64,000 nucleotides of DNA from DASREM01 sp035652095 (lineage in GTDB: Bacteria > Acidobacteriota > Terriglobia > Terriglobales > Acidobacteriaceae). Position 1 is the stretch's first letter. Every line of letters starts with the position of its first letter. The notes under the pieces were generated by a model. The model saw only the letters and a list, made by a program, of their open reading frames with translations. It searched no databases and was not told the origin of the DNA. A program made the position numbers and the translations under genes. Shown here in pieces: positions 1 to 9,000 of the stretch. The stretch lies in the NCBI GenBank assembly GCA_035652095.1, contig DASREM010000047.1, positions 1-64,000 on the forward strand. The letters are read 5' to 3'.

Positions 1-48
1 CCACGAATTCAGGGATCAAGTGAAATCGTGCAAATCCGTGGCGGTCGT

Positions 49-1536
49 TCAGCTTCCGAAGTTCTTGGCGAATTCGACCAGGCTTCTCAGCGCAATTCCC
101 GACGGGCCTTTGGCAATCCAGGGCTTGTTGTCTTCCATCCACGCGGTGCCGGCGATGTCGAGGTGAATCCACGGCGTGTCTTCCGCGAACTCCTTCAGGA
201 ACATGGCCGCAGTGACGGCGCCGCCATAACGTCCGCCGGAGTTCATGATGTCCGCAATATTCGACTTGATGATGTCTTTGTATTCTTCGTCGAGCGGCAG
301 GCGCCACATTTTTTCCCCCGCCTTGTCGAGCGCGTTCTTGAACCGCTCGTACATCGTGTCGTCATTGGCGAAGATGCCTGCGTTCACATAGCCCAGAGCG
401 ACTACAACCGCTCCGGTCAGCGTTGCGGCGTCGATCAGGTGCGTGCATCCGAGCTGCTTGGCGTAATGAAGCCCGTCGGCCAGCACCAGCCTGCCCTCGG
501 CGTCGGTGTTGATGATCTCGATCGACTTGCCCGACATGGCGATCTGAACGTCTCCCGGCTTCTGGGCTTTGCCGGAAGGCATATTCTCCGTCGCGCAGAT
601 GATGGCGGTGATCTTCACCTTCGGCTTCAGCAAGGCGATGGCGCGCATGGCTCCGATCATGGTCGCGCCGCCTGCCATGTCGTACTTCATTTTTTCCATG
701 CCGTCGGCGGGTTTGATCGAGATGCCGCCGGTGTCGAAAGTGATCCCTTTGCCCACCAGTCCGAGCACCGGCTTTTCGGGAGCCCCTGTGGGTTCGTACT
801 TCAAGATGATCAGGGCAGGCGGCTCGTCCGAGCCTTGCGCCACGCTCCAGAACGCACCCATTTTCAACTCTTTGATTTTGTCGGCGCCGTACACCTCGCA
901 TTTCAAGCCGACTTCCTGCGCCATCTTCTTGGCGCGCTCGCCGAGGATGGTCGGGGTCATGCGATTCGAGGGCTCGTTCACCAGGTCGCGAACAAAGTTC
1001 TGCGACTCGCCGACAATGCGGGCTTCGTCCATCGCCTTTTGCAAGCTGGATTGGTCGCCGCTGGCGACGACGGTCAGCGCGTCGATTCTCTGGTCTTTGC
1101 GATCGCTCTTGTAGTAGTCAGGATCGAAGTTGCCGACGAATGCGCCTTCGACAGCGGCGCGGACGGCTTCGTCCGCTTTCAAGGATTGCGGGACGGCGAA
1201 GGCGAAGCTGCGCAGGCCGCGGCTTTTCAGCGAACGCACGGCGGCGCCGGCCAGCTTGCGCACATCAGAGGCGGAAAACTTCCCGGCTTTGCCGCCGCCG
1301 AGCAGCAACAGGCGCTTGGCTTTCAGGCCGGACGGTTTATGGATCAACGTGGTTTCAAGCGCCTTGCCCGAGGCCTCGCCGCTGGCGATCACTTCTTTCG
1401 CGGCTTCCGTGACCGCATTGTCGGCGGAGTCGACAACAACGTCGGGCTTGTCTTTCTCGCCGCGATCGAGCACGACCACGGCAAGACAATCGGTTTCAAC
1501 TTCTGCGGGGTTGGCAAAAGAGAGATTCGTTTTCAT
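49..1536 (-). CDS. pepA: Leucyl aminopeptidase, M17 family
   Basis: Cytosolic metallo-aminopeptidase that releases N-terminal residues from peptides. The 495-aa product has the usual M17 length. The C-terminal catalytic half carries KGITFDTGG (about 263-271), the following GMEKMKYDMAGG segment, and the family signature NTDAEGRL at 343-350, which together supply the two-metal centre. The N-terminal 170 residues are the more variable M17 domain. The ATG at 1536 begins a typical N-terminus; the ribosome site before it is weak. It is divergent from the CPBP protease starting at 1711, with 174 bases between them. The stop lies 48 bases from the window edge, and bases 1-48 show nothing. Confidence 0.97.
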   Translation of the reverse strand: MKTNLSFANPAEVETDCLAVVVLDRGEKDKPDVVVDSADNAVTEAAKEVIASGEASGKALETTLIHKPSGLKAKRLLLLGGGKAGKFSASDVRKLAGAAVRSLKSRGLRSFAFAVPQSLKADEAVRAAVEGAFVGNFDPDYYKSDRKDQRIDALTVVASGDQSSLQKAMDEARIVGESQNFVRDLVNEPSNRMTPTILGERAKKMAQEVGLKCEVYGADKIKELKMGAFWSVAQGSDEPPALIILKYEPTGAPEKPVLGLVGKGITFDTGGISIKPADGMEKMKYDMAGGATMIGAMRAIALLKPKVKITAIICATENMPSGKAQKPGDVQIAMSGKSIEIINTDAEGRLVLADGLHYAKQLGCTHLIDAATLTGAVVVALGYVNAGIFANDDTMYERFKNALDKAGEKMWRLPLDEEYKDIIKSNIADIMNSGGRYGGAVTAAMFLKEFAEDTPWIHLDIAGTAWMEDNKPWIAKGPSGIALRSLVEFAKNFGS

Positions 1537-1710
1537 ATCTTGAGGTGTATCCAGTATCGTCGGCGAGGCAGGTTCGGCGCAACTGGCTGCACCTCACGTA
1601 AGCCTGCGACGCAGCGATTTCGGGGCGCTATGTCGCTGGGTCAGGTTGAATTCCCGCCCTGCGGCCAGAACCTGTGGAACAAAGTGTGGGCCGTCTTCGT
1701 AAGTAGCTGC

Positions 1711-2385
1711 ATGTCGCACGAAGCCACGATCGCGTTGCCTGCTCCGCCGAAAACATCAACCGCCACCTGGGTAGGACTGGTTCTCTCACTTTTTTCCATG
1801 CTCATCATCCGTCAGGTGACTCGGCTGGTGGTCCCTGATCCCGGCCCTGGCGCGGTGTTCGCGAAAGAGGTGCTGATCTGGATCTCGGCCGGAGTTCTGA
1901 TCCGGTTAATTCTGAGATGGGAAGGTCTGCCCCTTAGCTCCATCGGGATTGGGACTTCGAAAGCCTGGAAATCGGTGGGTTGGGGATTTGCGGCCGCTAC
2001 CCTGTCACTTGCGGCAGGGCTGTTTCTGGCGCATCTGACCCAGTACGGACATGGCGACGCCTCCAAAGCCTTTGACAAGCTGCCGCTCTGGTTGATTACG
2101 CTGATCGTGATTCGCGCCGGCGTGGTGGAGGAACTGTTTTATCGCGGCTATGCGATCGAGCGGCTGCAACAAGTCGGCTTGCCGCGGGCTGCGGCAGTTT
2201 TGCTTCCGCTGATTATTTTTTCGCTGGGACACTGGACCGGAGGCGCGGCGAACATTCTGATCGCCTTCGTGATCGGCGCGATTCTGACTGCGTTCTATCT
2301 GTGGCGGCGGGACCTGAATTCGAACATGTTCGCGCATTTCCTGGTGGATTTTGTGGGAAACGTGGTGCCGAAACTCTTCGCGTAA
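1711..2385 (+). CDS. CPBP family intramembrane glutamic/metallo-protease
   Basis: A 224-aa multi-spanning membrane protein of the CPBP (CAAX protease and bacteriocin-processing, Abi) family. The three family motifs are present: EELFYR at 140-145, a conserved His in SLGHW near 174 and MFAHFLVDF with His near 209. These residues form the membrane-embedded active site. Hydrophobic segments occupy about 20-40, 55-70, 88-108, 125-138, 160-175 and 178-198. The frame stays open far upstream because it runs antisense through pepA; the ATG at 1711 is preferred because membrane-protein composition starts there. Substrate unknown; the family includes prenyl-protein proteases and immunity proteins. It ends at a strong bidirectional terminator. 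Confidence 0.9.
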   Translation: MSHEATIALPAPPKTSTATWVGLVLSLFSMLIIRQVTRLVVPDPGPGAVFAKEVLIWISAGVLIRLILRWEGLPLSSIGIGTSKAWKSVGWGFAAATLSLAAGLFLAHLTQYGHGDASKAFDKLPLWLITLIVIRAGVVEELFYRGYAIERLQQVGLPRAAAVLLPLIIFSLGHWTGGAANILIAFVIGAILTAFYLWRRDLNSNMFAHFLVDFVGNVVPKLFA

Positions 2386-2394
2386 GATCCAAAA

Positions 2395-2432
2395 ACACCA
2401 AGACCTCCGTTGTGCGACGGAGGTCCTGGTGT
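2395..2432. terminator. Bidirectional rho-independent terminator
   Basis: Near-perfect hairpin between convergent genes: ACACCAaGACCTCCGT pairs with ACGGAGGTCcTGGTGT around a short TGTGCG loop. Reading minus, the stem is followed by TTTTTGG; reading plus, by GTTGTTTG. It can therefore end both the CPBP gene (plus) and the LuxR-type genes (minus). Confidence 0.85.
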
Positions 2433-2450
2433 GTTGTTTGTGGGGAGAGT

Positions 2451-2969
2451 TCAATGCTCGTACAGACGGCGGTTGCGTGACCCGGCCTCACCCAAGCCCA
2501 TGATGCTGCGCTCCCAGCTTTCCAGAAGCTCAGGCGTGGACGGCTTGATTTCTCCGGCTTTCGTACCAGAGGGCGAGTTCGACCCGGTTCCAGAGTCCGA
2601 GTTTGTCATAGATGACGCGAAGGTAATTTTTGACGACGTGCTCGGTGGTTCCGATTTCGCGTGCAACCTCGCAGTTTTTGAGTCCTTGGGCGACGAGTTC
2701 GATGACGCGTTGTTCTCGTTCACTGGGAATTCGTTTACCGTAGCGTTCGCCTCCGAGCATATCTGCCTCCGATACAAGAGTGTTGCGAGCTTGACTCGCT
2801 TGATGCCACCGCTGATTCCAAATCTTAAGAAGAGCCGATTAAAGTGTGCCTTCACGGTGCGGCGGGCCATTTTCAACTGTCTGGCGATTTCCGCGTTGTC
2901 ACAGCCCTGAAGCAGCAATTCAGCGATTTGCCGCTCACGCGGACCCATTCGTACCGTTTCATCTTTCAT
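2451..2969 (-). CDS. LuxR/GerE-type HTH protein with long Ser/Asn-rich tail
   Basis: A 172-aa product. Residues 1-65 are a GerE/LuxR-type HTH (MGPRERQIAELLLQGCDN..., then RRTVKAHFNRLF), with no receiver or sensor domain ahead of it. Residues 66-150 are rich in Ser, Asn and Pro and look like an out-of-frame reading, because a second HTH gene (2530-2760) sits in another frame of the same strand under this part. The final part (PELLESWERSIMGLGE...) is more protein-like. The ATG at 2969 follows a GAGGGGG ribosome site. The tail may be real, or the gene may once have ended near 2770 and lost its stop. DNA-binding role is well supported; targets unknown. Confidence 0.7.
   Translation of the reverse strand: MKDETVRMGPRERQIAELLLQGCDNAEIARQLKMARRTVKAHFNRLFLRFGISGGIKRVKLATLLYRRQICSEANATVNEFPVNENNASSNSSPKDSKTARLHAKSEPPSTSSKITFASSMTNSDSGTGSNSPSGTKAGEIKPSTPELLESWERSIMGLGEAGSRNRRLYEH
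2530..2760 (-). CDS. Small LuxR/GerE-type HTH protein nested in the preceding gene
   Basis: A 76-aa stand-alone GerE-type HTH: SEREQRVIELVAQGLKNCEV..., GTTEHVVKNYLRVIYDKLG, then WNRVELALW. It lies wholly inside the 2451-2969 gene on the same strand in another frame. A strong ribosome site, GGAGG five bases before the ATG at 2760, supports independent translation and translational coupling. The two HTH domains are homologous in fold but clearly diverged, so this is not a recent tandem duplication. A ribosomal frameshift joining them into a tandem-HTH protein is an alternative. Targets unknown. Confidence 0.75.
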   Translation of the reverse strand: MLGGERYGKRIPSEREQRVIELVAQGLKNCEVAREIGTTEHVVKNYLRVIYDKLGLWNRVELALWYESRRNQAVHA

Positions 2970-3772
2970 GCAAATTCCCCCTCTGCTAACTTCGCCAAAC
3001 TTGCGCGGCCTGCTGCCCTGTGGAAATCGTGAGCAGCGGGCGGCCAGCTTCCAGTTCTCCTAAAGTTGGTACTGAGTTTCTTCCGGAATTCATAGCATTC
3101 AGCCTGCCAAGTTCTTCCAAAGGCCGCAGTGAGCCCCGAACAAGAATTTCCACAGCTGGAATTTCGCGCCTGCGATGAAATGTGTCGCAAAGTGAGCAGG
3201 TTTCATGGGGATGAAAGGCGATTAGCGCGGAACTGCAAGCAAAGTCAAGGGTTGGAGCAAAAAACCGGCTCTCGCAAGTCTAAGGTGAAACGCTTAGGAC
3301 AAAAGTTCCATGTGAAACGGAAATTTGGGAACTAATTACACGAAAGGGCAGATTTCGAGTGCGTGTCAAAATCTCGCTACAATAAACAGCCGAAAAGGGT
3401 TAGAGCTTTACGAGTTCAGCTGCGCTGCAGCATTGGCTGGATCCTCCGCCAATCCTAGTCCTCCGCTTGTCCCTCGATCAAATCGCGATCTCGCGCCATG
3501 GTGCCGCGGCGGAGTACGTCTTCGACGCTGAGAGGGCGCGGCAAGTGATCACAGGAGGCGGGTGGCTCCTGGGCATTAAAGCTCACCTCTCCCTCGCTCC
3601 AGGTAAACAGCCCCGACCACCACGATCCCGACTTACGACGACGCTCACGACCCGTTCTGGCTGACAAGAATGACCTCGCTCGCTCCCAAAGTTCGCTCAA
3701 GAGATCCCCGTGAGATTGCTGACGTTCGACTGCGAACAACACCTACGAAGTTGCTGCTCTGTCCAACAGTTC
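2970..3772. other. Intergenic stretch, no convincing gene
   Basis: About 800 bases between the LuxR-type genes and the di-heme cytochrome gene. The part before 3420 is AT-richer than its surroundings and contains a TACAAT hexamer near 3378 that could be a -10 element, without a good -35. A minus-strand reading frame of 95 codons (3455-3742) has a mixed, weakly protein-like composition, no recognisable domain and no clear ribosome site; I do not call it as a gene. Confidence 0.4.
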
Positions 3773-5542
3773 CTACAAAGTTTTCAGGTATTCGATCAGC
3801 GCCCAGCGCTCGTCATCGCTCAGTTCGGGTCCGATGATTCCGGGGCCAAGCCCGTTCCTGAATTCGTGGCCGGAGTTGGAGTTACCCGGGTGCGGATTGC
3901 CTGGCTGATCGGTCCAATATTCGAAGGCGCCTGGAAAAGCGCTGGTGTCATAGCCCACGTACTTGGGATCAAACTCGCGGCTCCCTACATAGAAATGCGT
4001 TTCCCGCTTTTCCACCGGCGAGAGCAGTTGGTAAAGGTTGGGGACCGAACCGTTGTGCAAGTATGGCGGGGTCGCCCAGATTCCGCCCAGTGGACGTGCA
4101 CGGTAGGCCAAGGGGGCGGCTACCGCTTCATCACGGTAGCCGTTCCACTCAGCTCGCTTCGAAAGGGGAAGCGACAACTCGTCGTATTTCTTTTCCGCGA
4201 TCTTTCGCGTGACCAGGCGTAACCCATCCGCTGCTGACACCGTTCCGAGGTCCAGCGCATTAGTCACGGCCTTGCGTCGCTGCCAGTTGCTGGCCGCCCG
4301 GGGATCGGTGCCGATCTCATCCAGGGGAATCAGATTCAGCTTGAGAAACTTGTGGCCCTCGAGCCCGTCCTCCCAATATTTGGTTTCCTGCAGTTCCGGC
4401 GAATTGAGCGGCGGGAGATGACAATGCTGGCAGTGTTTCTTGTACAACGCGGCGCCTTGCTGAGCCTTGGCATGGTTAATCGGGCCCAGTATTGCCTCGG
4501 GCCAGACCGGGGACTTCAAACCGCTGAATGGCGTCGGCCCTGCGAGCAGGTTCTCCATCGCGTGCAGGTTCTTTACGTTGACGGTCGATTCGAACAACCG
4601 GGCTTTGTCGGTGAGATTGACCCGCGCCCTGACCCCCAGCGCCTCTCCAATGTTGCGAACCATCGGTTGCTGAATGGATCCGTTGTATTGCACCCAGGAA
4701 AACCAGCTCGTGTACCACAAAGGAGGGAAATTCACCGGGGCGTCAGCCACGCGAAGATTTTGATTGTCGATCTCAGTGCCAAAGACAAAATTGCCAATGC
4801 GTCCCAGCGCGTCGGTACGGCCGAAGCCGCCGGCAGCTCCGTAGAGCTTTGCAGCGTCTGCCGCATCTTTCTCTGCGAGGCCGCGTTTCAGGAATGCTTT
4901 GAACTCTTCATGCAATTTACTTTTGGCTTCACTGCTGGCGTCCTTGCCCAGTACGGCATCGGCAAAACGATCAAAGCGCCACGGAATGTATTCCGTGTAA
5001 GCCGCCGCGAAGCCCAGTTCGGTCTGAAACGACGCCAGGTCCACAGTGCCCGAGCCGCCGTCAATTCGGATGCCTTTGCCTTTGTATTCCAGTTGCCCGG
5101 TGTGACACGCGGCGCAGGAGAGGCCGACGACATCCACGGTCTCGCCAGTCTCGGGATCGCTGACGGTGTCGCGGGCGAAGCCGACCGGCAGCCCTTCCGG
5201 ATTGTCGCTGCTCCGCGCATCGGGAAGAAATCCGAAGCGCGCGAGATATTCTGTCTCGTGGAATTTGGGAACGTTTCCGAAGGGCTTGAGGTTCGGCTGC
5301 TCCAGTGCCATGAACCAGGGATAAGGCATCAACTCGGTGCCCTGGGCGGTGTGATAAAACCATTCGCGCTGGTAAGCCGACCAGTTCTGATCGGCGAAGT
5401 GCATCTCTGCGATCGGACGAAGGGCCGGCATGTTTTCACTGGGACGCTTGTGAAGAAGTGGCTGCAGCTTTTGGCAACCGCTCAACCCGAAGATAGGACC
5501 CAGCACAAAAAACAGCGCCAGGCATCGAACTTGCCCTGTCAT
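3773..5542 (-). CDS. Di-heme cytochrome c peroxidase/RoxA-like lipoprotein
   Basis: A 589-aa exported cytochrome. The N-terminus is a lipoprotein signal (MTGQVRCLALFF...GLSGC, Cys23), which fixes the ATG at 5542 over an upstream TTG at 5584. Two CxxCH haem sites are visible: CAACH at 143-147, followed by TGQLEYKGKG, and CQHCH around residue 380. The order, spacing and the PYPWFMALEQ and ARFGFLPD segments match large di-heme cytochrome c peroxidase-like proteins that include the rubber oxygenase RoxA. Peroxidase or oxygenase activity is inferred from family only. It would need the cytochrome c maturation system, which is encoded at 22.6-25.5 kb. Confidence 0.85.
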   Translation of the reverse strand: MTGQVRCLALFFVLGPIFGLSGCQKLQPLLHKRPSENMPALRPIAEMHFADQNWSAYQREWFYHTAQGTELMPYPWFMALEQPNLKPFGNVPKFHETEYLARFGFLPDARSSDNPEGLPVGFARDTVSDPETGETVDVVGLSCAACHTGQLEYKGKGIRIDGGSGTVDLASFQTELGFAAAYTEYIPWRFDRFADAVLGKDASSEAKSKLHEEFKAFLKRGLAEKDAADAAKLYGAAGGFGRTDALGRIGNFVFGTEIDNQNLRVADAPVNFPPLWYTSWFSWVQYNGSIQQPMVRNIGEALGVRARVNLTDKARLFESTVNVKNLHAMENLLAGPTPFSGLKSPVWPEAILGPINHAKAQQGAALYKKHCQHCHLPPLNSPELQETKYWEDGLEGHKFLKLNLIPLDEIGTDPRAASNWQRRKAVTNALDLGTVSAADGLRLVTRKIAEKKYDELSLPLSKRAEWNGYRDEAVAAPLAYRARPLGGIWATPPYLHNGSVPNLYQLLSPVEKRETHFYVGSREFDPKYVGYDTSAFPGAFEYWTDQPGNPHPGNSNSGHEFRNGLGPGIIGPELSDDERWALIEYLKTL

Positions 5543-5584
5543 GAAATGTGACCCCAACGCGCGAACCTTATATACCGCTGTCAA

Positions 5585-5615
5585 TAGGGGATGCCAGCTC
5601 CCATGGCATCCCCTA
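5585..5615. repeat. 12-bp perfect inverted repeat
   Basis: TAGGGGATGCCA and its exact complement are separated by 7 bases. It lies directly upstream of the cytochrome gene (start 5542). Neither side has a T-run, so it is not an obvious terminator; it could be an operator or a 5' leader hairpin of the cytochrome mRNA. Confidence 0.5.
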
Positions 5616-5838
5616 TCTCCCCCAAACAGAGTTAGCTGGTAAGGAAACGAAAGTTCTCCAATTTCCCCACAAGCCGTGTCCTTGGGTGATGCACGAGTTC
5701 AGCCATTCGATTTCCGGCGAGCGTCCGGACGGTCTCCACATTCCTCTACTGCCGCGTTCTCAATCAGATACATGGAATGCCGGGAACTAACACTTCACCT
5801 TGATTGGCATAATACAAACAGCCGGAACCTTAACCCGA

Positions 5839-5867
5839 CGGATAGTCCCGCTATCCGCTCGGATAGC
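5839..5867. promoter_or_regulatory. Clustered CGGATAG half-sites, operator-like
   Basis: Three copies of the heptamer CGGATAG in alternating orientation: 5839-5845, 5851-5857 (reverse) and 5860-5866. The last two form a perfect 18-bp palindrome, GCTATCCGCTCGGATAGC (5850-5867). It sits about 180 bases upstream of the secreted protein at 6048 and 300 bases upstream of the divergent cytochrome gene, a place suited to an operator. The cognate regulator is unknown. Confidence 0.45.
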
Positions 5868-6047
5868 TGGCGGTCAGGTGCGCAACTCTTGTTCTGTTTT
5901 CCGGAATTTTTCAAAACTCGTGGTCACATCACAAAACTGTGGTTAGAATTACTACCTTTTCCAGTAGACCTGCCGTTCCACGAGGCCGTTGGGAGGCCGT
6001 AAACGCACGTTGGGCAACTAGATGTGAGAGCACAAAAGGAGACAGCA

Positions 6048-9000
6048 ATGCCCGAATTTCAGGTTCTGCCCCGGGGCCGTTCGCTGTTGTTATGCGCGCT
6101 GTTGATTTGTCTTGTTGTACCCATGATGGCGCAAGGACCCACCACTGTCCGCCACGATATTCATCACGATGTTTCTCTGCCACTCCGGGATATGATCGCA
6201 GCCGCTCCGCCACCGTCCTTGGCGCGGCGTGAAGCCGAGCCGATGCGTCGCATTCCGCTTCCTCCGGGATTGAGCCAGCTTGCGGAAGATCCAGTCCGCC
6301 AGACCAGCATCGCCCCGTTGACGCCCTTGGTCAGCACCAGCTTCGAAGGCCTGGGCGCGGGCCAGTACGGCTTCACAGTCACGGGCGCTCCTCCCGATAC
6401 CAACGGAACGGTGGGCGCCACTCAATACGTGCAGTGGGTCAACACCTCCTTCGCAATCTTCAACAAAACCACCGGAGCATTGATTTCAGGTCCGACTGCC
6501 GGCAACACCTTGTGGTCCGGATTCGGCGGAGGTTGTCAGACCAACAACGACGGCGACCCCGTCGTGCTCTACGACAAACTTGCCCAGCGCTGGGTGTTCA
6601 GCCAGTTCTCGGTTTCAACCACGCCGTATTTGCAATGCATCGCGGTATCAACGACCTCGGATGCAACTGGGACTTACAATCGCTACTCGTTCCAGTACAC
6701 CAATTTCGACGACTACCCGAAGATGGGGGTCTGGTCTGACGCCTACTACGAAACTTTCAACATGTTCAACGGCAACACCTTCGTCGGCTCCGATGCCTGC
6801 GCTTACGACCGCACCAAGATGCTGGCGGGACAAGCTGCGACCCAGGTCTGCTTCCAGCAGAACTCTTCGGTCGGCGGCCTTCTACCCTCCGATCTTGATG
6901 GCCTGACCGCTCCCCCGGCAGGATCGCCGAACTACATGATTTATTTCGGAACCAATGCTCTGAACCTCTACAAGTTTCACGTGGATTTCGTGAACACCGC
7001 GAATTCCACGTTCACCGGACCCACCGTGATTCCCGTGGCAGCATTCAGTCCGCTGTGCGGGGGCGGGACCTGCGTTCCGCAGCCGAGTACCACGCAGACG
7101 CTCGACTCTCTCGCGGACCGTCTCATGTACCGGCTTGCCTACCGCAACTTCGGCAATCACGAATCGCTGGTGGTCAACCATTCCGTTTCCGTGACCGGGA
7201 GCGGTGGCGTGCGCTGGTATGAAATTCAGAACCCGGGCGGCACGCCGATTGTGGCGCAGCAGGGAACTTTCGCGCCCGACTCGACCTATCGCTGGATGGG
7301 CAGCATCGCCATGGACCAGACCGGGGACATCGCAGTCGGCTATAGCAAGTCCAGCAGTTCGGTGCGGCCTTCGATCGCTTTTGCGGGTCGAATCCCTACC
7401 GATCCTGTGGGCACGCTGGAAACCGAAACCTCGGTCGTGACGGGAGCGGGATCGCAGACTGGCAGCCTGAGCCGCTGGGGCGACTACAGCGCCATGCAAG
7501 TCGATCCGGTAGACGACTGCACATTCTGGTTCACCACCGAGTACATGAAGACCACGGGCAGCTTCAACTGGAACACCCGCATTGCCAATTTTAAATTTAC
7601 CGGTTGCGGAGGTTCCGGTGGGACAGTGACACTGAGTCCAACCAGTCTGGACTTCGGGAACCAGACCGTCGGCGTTCCCAGTACCGCAAAAACCGTGACG
7701 CTCACGAACAATCAAAGCGTCTCGCTCAGTATCACGAGTATCGCCACCAGCGGGGACTATTCCCAGACCAACACCTGCGGGACCTCGATCGGAGCAAACT
7801 CGAGTTGCACCATCAGCGTGGTTTTCACGCCCACCACGACCGGAACCCGCACCGGCACGCTAACGGTGACGGATAATGGACCCGGCAGTCCACAAACTGC
7901 CAGCCTGACCGGCGTCGGGGTTACCGGCGGCGGAGGCCAGACAGCAGCCTACGACTCCACGCTCAAGGCTCCGAAGTGCGGGGCCATCGGGAGTTCCTGC
8001 GACACCGGGCCGTCGCTCATCCTGGGCCGCGACAACATGTCGGGCGGGGCGGAAACTAATCAGCCCAACACCATCAACAGCACCTGCGCCGATGGCACCT
8101 CGGGCACGTTCCACTCCGATGAATCCACCGACCGCATCGTGGTCGCCACCACCGACGGCAGCAACCTTGCTCCCGGCAAGACTGTGACCGTGACCGCAAC
8201 GGTATGGGCCTACAGCACGGGATCTTCGGACGCGTTGGATCTCTACTACGCGGCCGATGCCACGAATCCAAGCTGGGTGTTCATCAAGACGATTGTGCCT
8301 CCGGCTGGCGGAGCGCAAGCGCTTTCGACCACCTACACGTTGCCAACCGGCGGAAGCCTGCAGGCTGTGCGCGCACAGTTCCGCTATCAGGGAAGCGCGT
8401 CGTCCTGCACCAGCGGGGCCTACAACGATCGTGACGACCTGGTGTTTGCGGTCGGCGCGGGCACTCCCGGATTCACCGTGAGCGCTTCGCCGAGCACGGT
8501 CAGCGTCAGCCAGGGTGGCACCGCACCCAGCACGATCACCGTCAGCAGCCAGAACGGCTTCAATTCGTCCACCACGCTCAGCGCTTCCGGATTGCCGAGC
8601 GGAGTGACGGCAACGTTCTCGCCTAACCCGGTGACCCCGCCAGCGAACGGGAGTGCGACCTCAACCCTGACCTTCACGGCCACTTCAACCGCGACCGTGG
8701 GCACATCCACGGTGACGGTGACCGGCACCTCGGGAACACTGGTCCAGAACACGCCGATTACCTTGACGGTCACCTCGAGCGGAGGGGCGCAAACGGCTGT
8801 GTATGACACCACGCTCAAAGCTCCCAAGTGTGCGACCGCGGGATCGTCCTGCGATACCGGCGCCTCGCTCATCCTGGGACGCGACACCATGTCCGGCGGA
8901 GCCGAAAGCCACCAGCCGAACACCATCAACAGCGGGTGCGCGGACGGCACACTCGGCACGTTCCACTCTGACGAATCGATTGACCGCCTGGTCATCGCCT

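Noticed and set aside
28..1710. Long plus-strand open frame continuous with the CPBP gene
   Set aside because: It is antisense to pepA; composition is His/Arg/Gly-rich as expected for a shadow. The real gene begins at 1711.
3455..3742. 95-codon minus-strand frame
   Set aside because: No ribosome site, no domain, and mixed composition; kept only as a note on the intergenic region.
6882..7715. 277-codon minus-strand frame inside the secreted protein gene
   Set aside because: Shadow of the repetitive Ser/Thr-rich coding strand.
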